Assembly (NCBI GenBank): GCA_965658765.1
Contig: CBFHTO010000053.1
Location: 1-26,575 of the forward strand
Direction: 5' to 3'
Source of the DNA: Glaciecola sp965658765
GTDB taxonomy: Bacteria > Pseudomonadota > Gammaproteobacteria > Enterobacterales > Alteromonadaceae
DNA: 26,575 nt
Positions 9,421-17,221 of this stretch are shown piece after piece. Made by a program: the position numbers and the translations under genes. Below the pieces are notes generated by a model that saw nothing but the letters and a program-made list of their open reading frames with translations, was not told the DNA's origin and searched no databases. How positions within the stretch are numbered: position 1 is the stretch's first letter; each line of letters opens with the position of its first letter.

Positions 9421-9750
9421 TTATATTTTGGGGATCACCTCATTTCCTACTAAGATAACTGGGGCTCCACCAGATGATATGCGAACGGCGTCAGCGGCAA
9501 CTTCTTGCATTGCATCAGACGCCATGACTTCATTTAAGGCAGCTAACGAGGGGAAGCCCATACAAAACATTTGATAGTAAGGCGCAGGGCTTTCTGGTGA
9601 ACTATTGAATTTGGTCAATGTGTAAGGGCGTTCATCAACGGGGATACTCATTTTTGCATGCAACATTGCTAAATGCTCTCGATAATCCTTGTCGAAACTT
9701 TCTGTGTCGCTTGGCACTGGATATAGCACCATAAGTTTTACATCAGACAT
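9421..9750 (-). CDS. EthD family reductase-like protein (dimeric ferredoxin-like fold)
   Basis: A 109-residue protein matching the EthD family: an N-terminal strand (VKLMVLYPVPSDTESFDKDYREHL), a central block with PYYQMFCMGFPSLAALNEVMAS, and a C-terminal strand. The family takes the dimeric alpha-beta barrel fold. EthD itself is needed for ethyl tert-butyl ether degradation in Rhodococcus, but most bacterial members have no known substrate. The start has a good AGGA 7 to 8 nt upstream. It is monocistronic, with a nested inverted repeat on its 3' side. Confidence 0.75.
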   Translation of the reverse strand: MSDVKLMVLYPVPSDTESFDKDYREHLAMLHAKMSIPVDERPYTLTKFNSSPESPAPYYQMFCMGFPSLAALNEVMASDAMQEVAADAVRISSGGAPVILVGNEVIPKI

Positions 9751-9908
9751 TCGTTTTTCCTATTATTTTGGTTAGCAAACTTAAAAATTCATTATTCGCA
9801 TATTCGATTAATCATATTTTATAAATAAAGCAGTAACGCATCCTCAATATTATGGGAACTGCAGTTTATAAGATACCTATTTTATCTTCTGTCAGGTGAT
9901 TTTATTTC

Positions 9909-10658
9909 TTAATGCCCACACACTTCACACCCATCATGTTTCAACACATTAAACGTCTGCCAAGTGGAGCTCATAGCGTCAAACATCTGTAACTTATTAA
10001 TCGCTGGGTCACCAAAGTCGGTCAGTAATTTTATGCATTCAAGTGCTTGCATTGCGCCAATGATGCCTACTACGGGTGACATGATCCCAGACTCAACACA
10101 AGTAAGGTTCATGTTACCAATAAATCGACTCACGCAGGCGTAACATGCGCTATTGTGCTTAGGTGATGCACAAAAGATTTGGCCTTCCATGCGAATAGCC
10201 GCACCCGAAATCAGCGTGCGCTTGGCTTTATAACACAGCTCATTAACGAGCTTGCGAGTATCTAGGTTATCGCTGCAATCCAGCACAGCGTCGTGTGCTT
10301 TTATGAGCGTAGGCAGATTATCCTTATTTGCCATAGCTTGTTCACACTCAAGCGAGACTCCGCTGTTGATTTGTTGCAGTTTGCTCTTCACTGACGTGGT
10401 TTTATGAGTGCCGATGTCTTGTTCAAAGTGCAAGATTTGGCGTTGCAAGTTCGTCACCTCTACCTGGTCGTCGTCCATGATCGTAATATGGCCAAGCCCC
10501 GCCGCACAAAGAAATTGCGCTGCACTGCATCCGAGTCCGCCTGCGCCGACCATCAAGACACGCTTCGACATTAAACATTCTTGTTTATCCAAATCGAAAC
10601 CAGGGATAATGATTTGGCGGTTGTAGCGCATTGCTTCTTCGCTTGTTATTTCTCGCAT
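9909..10658 (-). CDS. moeB: Molybdopterin-synthase adenylyltransferase MoeB
   Basis: A 249-residue E1-like enzyme that adenylates the C-terminal glycine of MoaD with ATP, enabling its thiocarboxylation for molybdopterin synthesis in the cytoplasm. The key features of E. coli MoeB are visible at the same numbers: nucleotide-binding GAGGLG (38 to 43), Arg73 in NLQRQ, Asp130 in the CSDN motif, Cys187, and zinc ligands Cys172/Cys175 and Cys244/Cys247 (the last in CEVCGH). ThiF and HesA share the fold, but the length, the zinc pairs and a moaC gene 0.9 kb away favour MoeB. It is divergent from yigZ across a 200-bp intergenic region. Confidence 0.88.
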   Translation of the reverse strand: MREITSEEAMRYNRQIIIPGFDLDKQECLMSKRVLMVGAGGLGCSAAQFLCAAGLGHITIMDDDQVEVTNLQRQILHFEQDIGTHKTTSVKSKLQQINSGVSLECEQAMANKDNLPTLIKAHDAVLDCSDNLDTRKLVNELCYKAKRTLISGAAIRMEGQIFCASPKHNSACYACVSRFIGNMNLTCVESGIMSPVVGIIGAMQALECIKLLTDFGDPAINKLQMFDAMSSTWQTFNVLKHDGCEVCGH

Positions 10659-10858
10659 TAACTTTTTACTGTTCCATTTTTTTGGTGGCGCTTACCATGC
10701 AAATCTCTATAAGGCCTATATATCTTGCGTGTCATTTTTCTATGTCTAAATATAGATTTATTAAGCCTCAATAACAAAACAATCTCACTAATACTGTCTT
10801 GCTATGAAATAATACAGTAATTGAGTAAGCATTGTCTGTTAACAGGTCAAGTGAATAA

Positions 10859-11461
10859 ATGCCGTATTTGATCCCAAAAGAGGAACTTGAGACCTTCTAT
10901 GAAGTAAAGAAAAGTACTTTTCATGGGCGAGCTAGATATGCAGCGACACGAGAAGAAGCAATGGCATTTTTAGAAGAAGTAAAACAGGATTATCCTGATG
11001 CTCGTCATCATTGTTGGGCATATCTCTTAGGTGATCCAGCCAGCCCTGATACTGCGGCAATGTCAGACGATGGTGAACCGGCAGGTACGGCGGGTAAGCC
11101 AATCTTAAATGTTTTAAACCATAAAAATGTAGGAAATGTGATGCTTGTCGTCGCACGTTATTTTGGCGGCATAAAGTTAGGGGCGGGTGGATTGGTGCGC
11201 GCTTATTCCGCTTCTGCGCAATTAACCATGGAGCGATTACCCACAACGCTGTTGATTCAGCACAGTCGCTTTGAAGTGAAAACTGACTTTAAACATGAAC
11301 AATTTTTTAGGCACTACGCACAGAGTCAATGCGGCACGATTCAAAGTTGTGATTATGCCCAAGACGTTATTATGGTGATTGCCTTGCCTAGCGAGAGTGG
11401 GGATGAACTGCTCGCAATGGCCGCAGGTCGTAATGCCAGCGTGAAAAAAATAGCACCTTGA
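10859..11461 (+). CDS. yigZ: YigZ / IMPACT family protein (UPF0029, DUF1949)
   Basis: A 200-residue protein with the N-terminal IMPACT/UPF0029 domain, recognised by HHCWAY near residue 51, DDGEPAGTAGKPIL near 70 to 84 and RYFGGIKLGAGGLVRAYS near 100 to 117, followed by a C-terminal DUF1949 ferredoxin-like domain. The eukaryotic relative IMPACT regulates Gcn2; the bacterial role is unsettled and may involve ribosomes or translation. The start is preceded by AGG at a workable distance. It runs in the same direction as moaC, 70 bp upstream of it, and might be co-transcribed. Confidence 0.85.
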   Translation: MPYLIPKEELETFYEVKKSTFHGRARYAATREEAMAFLEEVKQDYPDARHHCWAYLLGDPASPDTAAMSDDGEPAGTAGKPILNVLNHKNVGNVMLVVARYFGGIKLGAGGLVRAYSASAQLTMERLPTTLLIQHSRFEVKTDFKHEQFFRHYAQSQCGTIQSCDYAQDVIMVIALPSESGDELLAMAAGRNASVKKIAP

Positions 11462-11531
11462 TTTTAAAAACGTTTCTATCCATGCTAAGCCTAAAGAAAT
11501 GACATCGACAATTAAGAGAAAGAACCAAAAT

Positions 11532-12011
11532 ATGAACAGCCTTACCCATGTAGATGCCTCTGGCGCCGCCAATATGGTAGACGTGAATGAAAAACTGCCG
11601 ACCACAAGACTCGCCACCGCAGAAGGTTATGTCTATATGTCAGCATCCACCATTGAACAACTAGTCTCTCACCAAAATAAAAAAGGCGATGTACTGACGA
11701 CTGCAAAAATTGCAGGGATCATGGCTGCTAAGCGTTGCAGCGAGTTAATTCCTCTTTGCCATCCATTAATGTTGAGTAAGGTCGATGTGGATATTCAAGT
11801 GGAGCAGTCTGAGGGGCGCATACGCGTTGAGTCGCTTTGTAAATTAAGTGGTAAAACAGGCGTTGAAATGGAAGCATTAACCGCAGTAAGTGTTGCAACA
11901 TTAACCCTCTTCGATATGTGCAAAGCGTCTGACCCAGCCATGCGGATAGAGGGTATAAAAGTAATGACAAAAGAGGGCGGTAAAACCGGTCGCTGGCAGT
12001 TTCCTGAGTAA
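11532..12011 (+). CDS. moaC: Cyclic pyranopterin monophosphate synthase MoaC
   Basis: A 159-residue enzyme that, after MoaA, converts the 3',8-cyclo-GTP intermediate into cyclic pyranopterin monophosphate. From the Met at 11532 the sequence starts MNSLTHVDASGAANMVDV, and the catalytic residues fall at the E. coli numbers: Lys51, His77 (in LCHPLM), Asp128 and Lys131 (in FDMCKA). This is why the ATG at 11499 is not used, though the frame is open there. The gene is full length and ends with a normal C-terminus. The moaD, moaE and moaA genes that usually keep it company are absent. The recombinase-bearing island begins within about 35 bp of its stop, so the gene lies at the left edge of an insertion. 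Confidence 0.9.
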   Translation: MNSLTHVDASGAANMVDVNEKLPTTRLATAEGYVYMSASTIEQLVSHQNKKGDVLTTAKIAGIMAAKRCSELIPLCHPLMLSKVDVDIQVEQSEGRIRVESLCKLSGKTGVEMEALTAVSVATLTLFDMCKASDPAMRIEGIKVMTKEGGKTGRWQFPE

Positions 12012-12045
12012 AAAAACACAAAAGGTGATGTTATGAAATATCCCT

Positions 12046-12070
12046 GTCAATATGCAACAAGCATATTGAC
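12046..12070. other. Candidate left attachment (core-type) site of the island
   Basis: A perfect inverted repeat: arm GTCAATATGC (12046-12055), spacer AACAA, and the complementary arm at 12061-12070. Two 10-bp arms around a 5-bp spacer is the geometry of a tyrosine-recombinase core site. It lies between the moaC stop and the recombinase promoter, where the left end of a GInt should be. TGCAAC plus weaker flanking similarity recurs as a direct imperfect repeat at 24856-24874, and TATGCAACAAGCA recurs inverted at 17767-17779. The assignment is an inference. Confidence 0.5.
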
Positions 12071-12093
12071 TAATAATCCCTTTCTTATATACT
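12066..12093 (+). promoter_or_regulatory. Probable sigma-70 promoter of the recombinase operon
   Basis: TTGACT (12066-12071) and TATACT (12088-12093) are 16 bp apart, a close match to consensus. Transcription would start near 12100, leaving a 5' leader of about 140 nt before ginA. The -35 lies inside the right arm of the candidate attachment palindrome, and the -10 overlaps the LexA box. Confidence 0.65.
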
Positions 12094-12109
12094 GTACAAA
12101 TATACAGTA
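12090..12109. promoter_or_regulatory. LexA (SOS) box over the recombinase promoter
   Basis: The 20-mer TACTGTACAAATATACAGTA keeps both CTGT and ACAG half-sites at the correct 8-bp spacing and matches the gammaproteobacterial consensus TACTGTATATATATACAGTA at 18 of 20 positions. It overlaps the probable -10 and start point, so bound LexA should block expression of the recombinases until DNA damage. Binding itself is inferred. Confidence 0.75.
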
Positions 12110-12241
12110 ATAGATGTTTGTTATTATTGTTGGGTTGTGTGTTTGTGGAGAAACAGTCCACACGGTGAGCCGGAGGCGAAAATTCCCACAATCCACAACA
12201 CTTGTTTTGTTTCTTTTTGGTTCTTTTTCTTTAGGTGAATA
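12110..12241 (+). promoter_or_regulatory. 5' leader of ginA with repeated TGTGGA/TCCACA motifs
   Basis: The leader holds a hairpin with TGTGGA at 12144-12149 and TCCACA at 12157-12162. A further TCCACA lies at 12192-12197 in a stretch (CCCACAATCCACAACAC) partly complementary to 12132-12149. These could be arm-type protein-binding sites or a structured leader RNA. AGGTGA at 12232-12237 is the ginA ribosome-binding site. Confidence 0.35.
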
Positions 12242-13387
12242 ATGGATCTCGTCACTAGCACAGAAGACTTTAAAATACAGGGGATAAGCTACCCTGACTT
12301 CCCTATTCTAATCGATAAGGATGGCGAGATATTCATGTATGCGGTGGAGTTTTTGGTCTATCACTGCTTGAAACGCGGCAGTGTGCAGAGCGTGCATAGC
12401 TGGAGGACGTACGGGCAGGACTTATATGATTTCTTTGGGTTCTGTGAAGGGAATGGTATTGACTGGCGAGAGGTTCGCTGTCGCCAAGATGAAACCATAC
12501 TTGCTGTCTATCGTGACGCGTCAATGAAGTATTTTGGGGTGGCGGCGAGCACCATTAATCGACGTTTACGCTTTCTCATTAAGTTTTATCACTACGCTTA
12601 TAATCACGGCTGGGTGGATACACTGCCTTATGAGCTTGAGACGGTCATGGTCAGAAAGCCTAAAGGGTTTTTAGCCCATACCGACACATCAGGGGGGGTT
12701 AAAGCGCGCCCTGATATCATGCTTAAGCAAACGAGAACAAAGCTGAAAGTCCTCAATGGAGAGCAGGCGACCCAATTACTCAGCGCCATTAGAAACAAGA
12801 CGCTCAGGCTCATGGTAAGGCTAGGCTTGCTTACCGGACTGCGTAAAGCCGAAATTCTCACCTTCCCATCGTCTTATGTTGTCAATCCACAAAACCTGAC
12901 TAATCGAAGCCATATTAAAGTCGCACTCAACCCCTACGAGATGGATATAAAGGGCAGCAACCCACGCAATATTATGGTGCCTGTGAGTCTCATGTCCGAT
13001 TTGTGGGATTACATTATTCACGAGCGTCACCAATTACTTGAAGGTCAGGATAAGCCAACCGGCAGGCTGTTTGTGACGCGTGACGGTCAGGCATGGAGCC
13101 TGAAATCTAAATCATTTAACAACCAGCTTGATGCGCTTAAACTGCCTTTTCCCGCTCACCCGCACATCTTGAGGCACACGTTCGCCACCAACACCTTAAA
13201 GTGCCTTGAAGCGCGTAAAAGCGAAGGGACATTCGGTAGCAATCCACTGATGACCGTGCAATTACTACTGGGTCACGCCAGCATTAACACCACTATGCAG
13301 TACCTGCACTTCCTGCATGAGCTGGAAGATGATTTATCCACCGAATACCAACGTGAAATCGAAGCGCTATGCGAGGCCGTTACATGA
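12242..13387 (+). CDS. ginA: Tyrosine recombinase, GInt GinA-type
   Basis: A 381-residue tyrosine recombinase, first of three. An N-terminal SAM-like core-binding domain (about residues 35 to 140) is followed by the catalytic domain with Arg201 (TGLRKAE), a likely Lys237, His308 and Arg311 (HILRHTF), His345 (LLGHAS) and nucleophile Tyr354 (TTMQYLHF). All the classical catalytic residues are present, so it should cut and join DNA. The start has AGGTGA just upstream. Its TGA overlaps the next ATG as ATGA. Three tandem recombinases plus a small helical protein define GInts and also occur in Tn554-like and RIT elements; the size order 381, 551 and 633 and the cargo layout favour GInt. Base composition is more GC-rich than the chromosome to the left. 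Confidence 0.85.
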   Translation: MDLVTSTEDFKIQGISYPDFPILIDKDGEIFMYAVEFLVYHCLKRGSVQSVHSWRTYGQDLYDFFGFCEGNGIDWREVRCRQDETILAVYRDASMKYFGVAASTINRRLRFLIKFYHYAYNHGWVDTLPYELETVMVRKPKGFLAHTDTSGGVKARPDIMLKQTRTKLKVLNGEQATQLLSAIRNKTLRLMVRLGLLTGLRKAEILTFPSSYVVNPQNLTNRSHIKVALNPYEMDIKGSNPRNIMVPVSLMSDLWDYIIHERHQLLEGQDKPTGRLFVTRDGQAWSLKSKSFNNQLDALKLPFPAHPHILRHTFATNTLKCLEARKSEGTFGSNPLMTVQLLLGHASINTTMQYLHFLHELEDDLSTEYQREIEALCEAVT

Positions 13388-15039
13388 GTAAAAAACAGTT
13401 TAATGTCATTACTGATAACCAGGATGACGATGTCAAACGCCCCTCTGAATCAAAGGGCATTAACACAGACAAGCGCAGTGCAAGCACCAATGTCGTTCCG
13501 ATAACGCCGACCAACATGAAAGTTCACTTTCCAAAAAATCCTTCTAATAATAGAGCCTTCGACTTTACACCCTATTTTGGACAAGGCTTTGATGCGATTA
13601 CCACTATATGTCAGGCGACTATCGAAAAACTCATCCAGCAAAGTATCGATACCCAACAGGCCGCCATCGCTGTCACATCGATAAAAAGCTATTGTCATGC
13701 CGGCCTTAAATATTTCTTCGGATTTTTAACGCTATGGCGCGCTGGTGTGGAACGGGATTTACAGCCTGTCGATATTACGCCGGAATTGATAAAAGAATAC
13801 ATCCATCACCTAAAGGCGTCGGATATCGGATATACAACCCAGAAAGCTTATTACACACACACCAAAGCCGCACTGACTGCGACGCATACGCAGGGCTACT
13901 TACCGCACGTCGATATCAAACACATATTCCCGAAAAACCCCTTCCCCAACGCCAATCGCAAATACAAAGGACAAAAGCCCCTGACACAAGCAGAAAACAA
14001 GCAATTGGTCTCTGCCCTTAAAATGGAGATGACGCGCATTCTGGCAGGCAAGGAGCCGCTGGATAGCTTTGATTTAACGGTCTGCGTGCTGGGTATCGGC
14101 ATGGTCACAGGGATGAATCCCATACCTGTTTTATCCTTGCCAACAGACTGCATCCAGCCACACCCACTTAAACAAAATCTGCGCTTATTGGTAGCCTTTA
14201 AACGCCGAGGCAATGCCACACAGGTGGTATCACTTCGCCAGTCTCAGGATATAGCATTACTTCGCAGCGTTAAGCTCAATGCTGCCAATACCATTGAGAT
14301 GATTATTGAGCGCAACGCCGCGCTTCGTGAGGGATACCAAGACCCGATGCAGTTGTTGGTGTTTCAGGCTAAAGGAGACGCAAACAAAGGCGCTATCACG
14401 GCCTTAACCTCCAATAGCGTGGGAGGTAATATCAACACGCTAATTGAAAAGCATCAATTGCTTGATGACGACGGCAAACCGATGCGACTCAACATGATGC
14501 GGCTGCGCAAAACCTTCGTGAATCGTATCTGGGAGTTATCAGGGCAGGACCCGCTCATTGCAGCGCGCTATGGCAAGCATACCCCTGAAACCAGTCAGCG
14601 GGATTATATGGTGGCCCCGCCCGAGGCGGAAACGAACATGCGCTTTATCGGCGAGGCGCGTATTGAAAGTTTGCGTGTCAGCTACGGCCCCAAAGAGAAC
14701 ACCCCGATATCTGGTTGCAAAGACAGTAAATACGGTCATCGCGCCCCCAAAGACGGCTCAGTGTGCACGGAAACGCTTGATTGCTTTCGCTGCAAAAGCT
14801 TTGTGGTCACCGAGGAAGATTTATACCGCCTATTCAGTTTTTACTGGGCGGCAGTGAGGGAGCGTGACAGCTTTGGCATCAAGAACTGGAACAAATACCT
14901 TCGTCATATCATTCGTATTATTGATGAGGATATCGCCCCGCAGTTTGATGGTGAAAAAGTGACGGCGGTGCGGGAGCAGGCAAAAACAACACCGCACCCC
15001 TTCTGGCGCGATTTAACGATGGTGAGGATGGCACGATGA
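13384..15039 (+). CDS. ginB: Tyrosine recombinase-like protein, GInt GinB-type, altered active site
   Basis: A 551-residue protein, second of the recombinase trio, starting at the ATGA overlap with ginA (an upstream ATG at 13369 is less likely). The catalytic fold is recognisable, but the box that normally reads TGxR reads TGMN, with Asn245 in place of the first Arg. The HxxR box has Met372 in place of His, with Arg375 kept (RLRKTF). His399 and Tyr408 keep the usual spacing of 9. After the catalytic domain comes a Cys cluster (Cys445, Cys461, Cys467, Cys470) that looks like a zinc site. The protein may be an architectural partner, or active only in a heteromer with GinA and GinC. It overlaps ginC by ATGA. 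Confidence 0.8.
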   Translation: MSKKQFNVITDNQDDDVKRPSESKGINTDKRSASTNVVPITPTNMKVHFPKNPSNNRAFDFTPYFGQGFDAITTICQATIEKLIQQSIDTQQAAIAVTSIKSYCHAGLKYFFGFLTLWRAGVERDLQPVDITPELIKEYIHHLKASDIGYTTQKAYYTHTKAALTATHTQGYLPHVDIKHIFPKNPFPNANRKYKGQKPLTQAENKQLVSALKMEMTRILAGKEPLDSFDLTVCVLGIGMVTGMNPIPVLSLPTDCIQPHPLKQNLRLLVAFKRRGNATQVVSLRQSQDIALLRSVKLNAANTIEMIIERNAALREGYQDPMQLLVFQAKGDANKGAITALTSNSVGGNINTLIEKHQLLDDDGKPMRLNMMRLRKTFVNRIWELSGQDPLIAARYGKHTPETSQRDYMVAPPEAETNMRFIGEARIESLRVSYGPKENTPISGCKDSKYGHRAPKDGSVCTETLDCFRCKSFVVTEEDLYRLFSFYWAAVRERDSFGIKNWNKYLRHIIRIIDEDIAPQFDGEKVTAVREQAKTTPHPFWRDLTMVRMAR

Positions 15040-16937
15040 GCAATCAACAGCATCCCAATCAGGTCGCCCAAGAGGTCATCTTTGCCGATAAGAAACGCCT
15101 CAGAGATGACTTGCGCACTCGCAATGGACTGCATGGCATCATTACCTATTTAAAGCTTGATAACGGTCACTACCATGTGCTCTCGCGGTACGAGCAGGAT
15201 AAGTGGACACTGCCAGGGCATTGGTTTTCAAGTGCGCAACGTGAAAACCACAAAACACTCAACTTCGGGCGTGTCGACATTCCTGCCTTGCGCAATGCCG
15301 CCAAAGCCGTGATGGCGCGACTGTTGTGGGGGGATGACGCGATAAGCGGCAAGCGCCGAGGAGGCACACTTAGGAAGAGCTTTATTAATATAACCTTATG
15401 GTTTAACTGGCTCCCAACACTGGGTGTGACCGAGTTATCCGCTGTGACACCACTTGATGCCATGCAGTACGTCACGCATGTGAAATCCTTAATCTCCAAT
15501 CAAGGCAAACGCAACGGTAAGCCTCTTGCGCCGAGCACAATGTGTTCGCGATTCATGGCAGTGGAGGCGTCCTACCAACAGCTTCGTGACACCCAATACA
15601 GTTTTGCGCATCCCTGGCCGGAATCCAGCGCTTCCGCGTTATCAGCATATAAGAAAAATGGCAAAGCCAAAACCGAGATTATACCCGACGATGTCTTGGC
15701 ACCGCTGTTTCAATATAGTGAGTCGATGCTAAACCGTGCACCAGAGTTATTGCGCTTGCAACACCTGCTGGCAGGGTTCGTGCCGAATACTAAGCATCAA
15801 GCTAACCAAAGCACAGAGCGCACCCGATATCTTAAACGCCACGGCTGGGCGATGGGTGTAAGAGCATTCAACCAAGCCATAACAGCGCTTCGTGATAGCT
15901 GCTTGTTTATCATCCTGATGACCACAGGCATTCGTGTGCATGAGCTGTGCAATCTCACTCGGGGTAACTGGTACTCCGAGGTCAGAGACGGTGAGCGGTT
16001 TTATTTTTTAGGCTCTAAGTCGGAAAAAACCGATGCAGGCGACACCCATTGGCTATGCCCTGAAATCGCGATTAAGGCATTTACAGTGTTGAGCGACCTG
16101 ATGTTGCCGTTGCAGCAACTGCTTGAGCAGCAGCTTGAAACGGCGCGACTGGCAGGTGATGCGCAGGAAGTGGCAAGGATAACGCGATGCTCTGGCTCTG
16201 TTGTGCTTGGGAAGAGTATGACTCAAAACAACAAAGTCGATGTGCTAAGTGGGGAAGGTATCAATATAGGTTTACAGAAACTTGCGGATTCGCTCAGGCT
16301 TGATATTAAGCTTGCCTCTCACCGATTCAGACGCACCTTTGCCAGCTACGTGGTGCATCATAAATTAGGGGATTTACGCTATCTGCGTGAGCACTTTAAG
16401 CACTGGAGTCTGGAAATGACGGTATTATATGCCATGAATGAGATGCAGGACTTGGAGTTGTACGATGAGATATATGCCGCCTTCGATGATGAACGTCAGG
16501 GGATAATCGGTCACTGGCTAGAGCCGGACACGCCGCTATCAGGTGGATTGGCTAATCAGATACGCAACCTGCGGGATAAAGATACGCCAACACGAACCTA
16601 TCAGTCTCGTGCGGACATGATACGCCATATCTCAGAGCAGATTCACCTTCGCTCCACGGGACTAGCATGGTGCACTAACGATGATGGCTCCTGCGCAGGC
16701 GGGCGCTGTGAAGAATGCGAGCACGGTATCATTGATGACAAGAAGCAAGCGTTCTGGCGTGGTGTTTACGAGCAGCAAATCGAACTAAGGTTAATTGATG
16801 ATGCGGATGATGCGGGTGATGCGGGGCAGCGAACCATTGATAAAGCCATCGTTCGCTGCGAGAAAGTGCTGACGGACCTTGGTGCAGATATCGATGCCAT
16901 AAAACAACAGGTCCACAGGCAACACGAAAACATATGA
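15036..16937 (+). CDS. ginC: Tyrosine recombinase, GInt GinC-type
   Basis: A 633-residue protein, third of the trio, starting in an ATGA overlap with ginB. The catalytic domain has Arg300 (TGIRVHEL), His429 and Arg432 (SHRFRRTF), His456 (FKHWS) and Tyr465 (VLYAMNE), so it looks competent. The C-terminal extension carries Cys546, Cys553, Cys558 and Cys561 (WCTNDDGSCAGGRCEEC), another probable zinc-binding knuckle, then a helical tail. In GInts all three recombinases are reported as essential for both integration and excision. The 86 bp after the stop hold no gene. Confidence 0.83.
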   Translation: MSNQQHPNQVAQEVIFADKKRLRDDLRTRNGLHGIITYLKLDNGHYHVLSRYEQDKWTLPGHWFSSAQRENHKTLNFGRVDIPALRNAAKAVMARLLWGDDAISGKRRGGTLRKSFINITLWFNWLPTLGVTELSAVTPLDAMQYVTHVKSLISNQGKRNGKPLAPSTMCSRFMAVEASYQQLRDTQYSFAHPWPESSASALSAYKKNGKAKTEIIPDDVLAPLFQYSESMLNRAPELLRLQHLLAGFVPNTKHQANQSTERTRYLKRHGWAMGVRAFNQAITALRDSCLFIILMTTGIRVHELCNLTRGNWYSEVRDGERFYFLGSKSEKTDAGDTHWLCPEIAIKAFTVLSDLMLPLQQLLEQQLETARLAGDAQEVARITRCSGSVVLGKSMTQNNKVDVLSGEGINIGLQKLADSLRLDIKLASHRFRRTFASYVVHHKLGDLRYLREHFKHWSLEMTVLYAMNEMQDLELYDEIYAAFDDERQGIIGHWLEPDTPLSGGLANQIRNLRDKDTPTRTYQSRADMIRHISEQIHLRSTGLAWCTNDDGSCAGGRCEECEHGIIDDKKQAFWRGVYEQQIELRLIDDADDAGDAGQRTIDKAIVRCEKVLTDLGADIDAIKQQVHRQHENI

Positions 16938-17023
16938 AAGGCGTCACAGAATTCAAGATTCGTCGGTTAGGACGCAGCATAAAAGCAGTCAACATGAAAT
17001 AGGTTACAGGATTCAAAACAGAG

Positions 17024-17221
17024 ATGGTTAAAAAGTGTGACAAAACAATCAGTATGGCAGAAAGCTTTGGCTGGAAGCAGGGGCATGGTGGCAAACGGGA
17101 TGGCGCTGGTCGCAAAAAGAGCGCTATCCGCACAAAAACACTCCGCGTACCAGAAGAACTGGTTGAAGATGTCCGTAAAATGATTGAGCAGTACAGGAGC
17201 CAGCATGAGCACACACGTTAA
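17024..17221 (+). CDS. Small basic protein in the gin operon, possible ribbon-helix-helix
   Basis: A 65-residue protein between ginC and ginD. The middle reads GGKRDGAGRKK, a flexible basic motif seen in many mobile-element and phage DNA-binding proteins. The end, TLRVPEELVEDVRKMIEQY, is compatible with a ribbon-helix-helix strand-plus-helix. It may bind island DNA as a regulator or directionality factor. The start is uncertain: ATG at 17024 has only GAG upstream, and a second ATG lies at 17054. Its 3' end overlaps the ginD start by 17 nt, which supports a real, coupled gene. It is not part of the four-gene core as I recall it. Confidence 0.55.
   Translation: MVKKCDKTISMAESFGWKQGHGGKRDGAGRKKSAIRTKTLRVPEELVEDVRKMIEQYRSQHEHTR

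Noticed and set aside
12032..12109. 25-codon frame after moaC with a good ribosome-binding site
   Set aside because: It runs through the palindrome and LexA box and has no similarity to MoaD or MoaE that I can see; noted only as a possible remnant.
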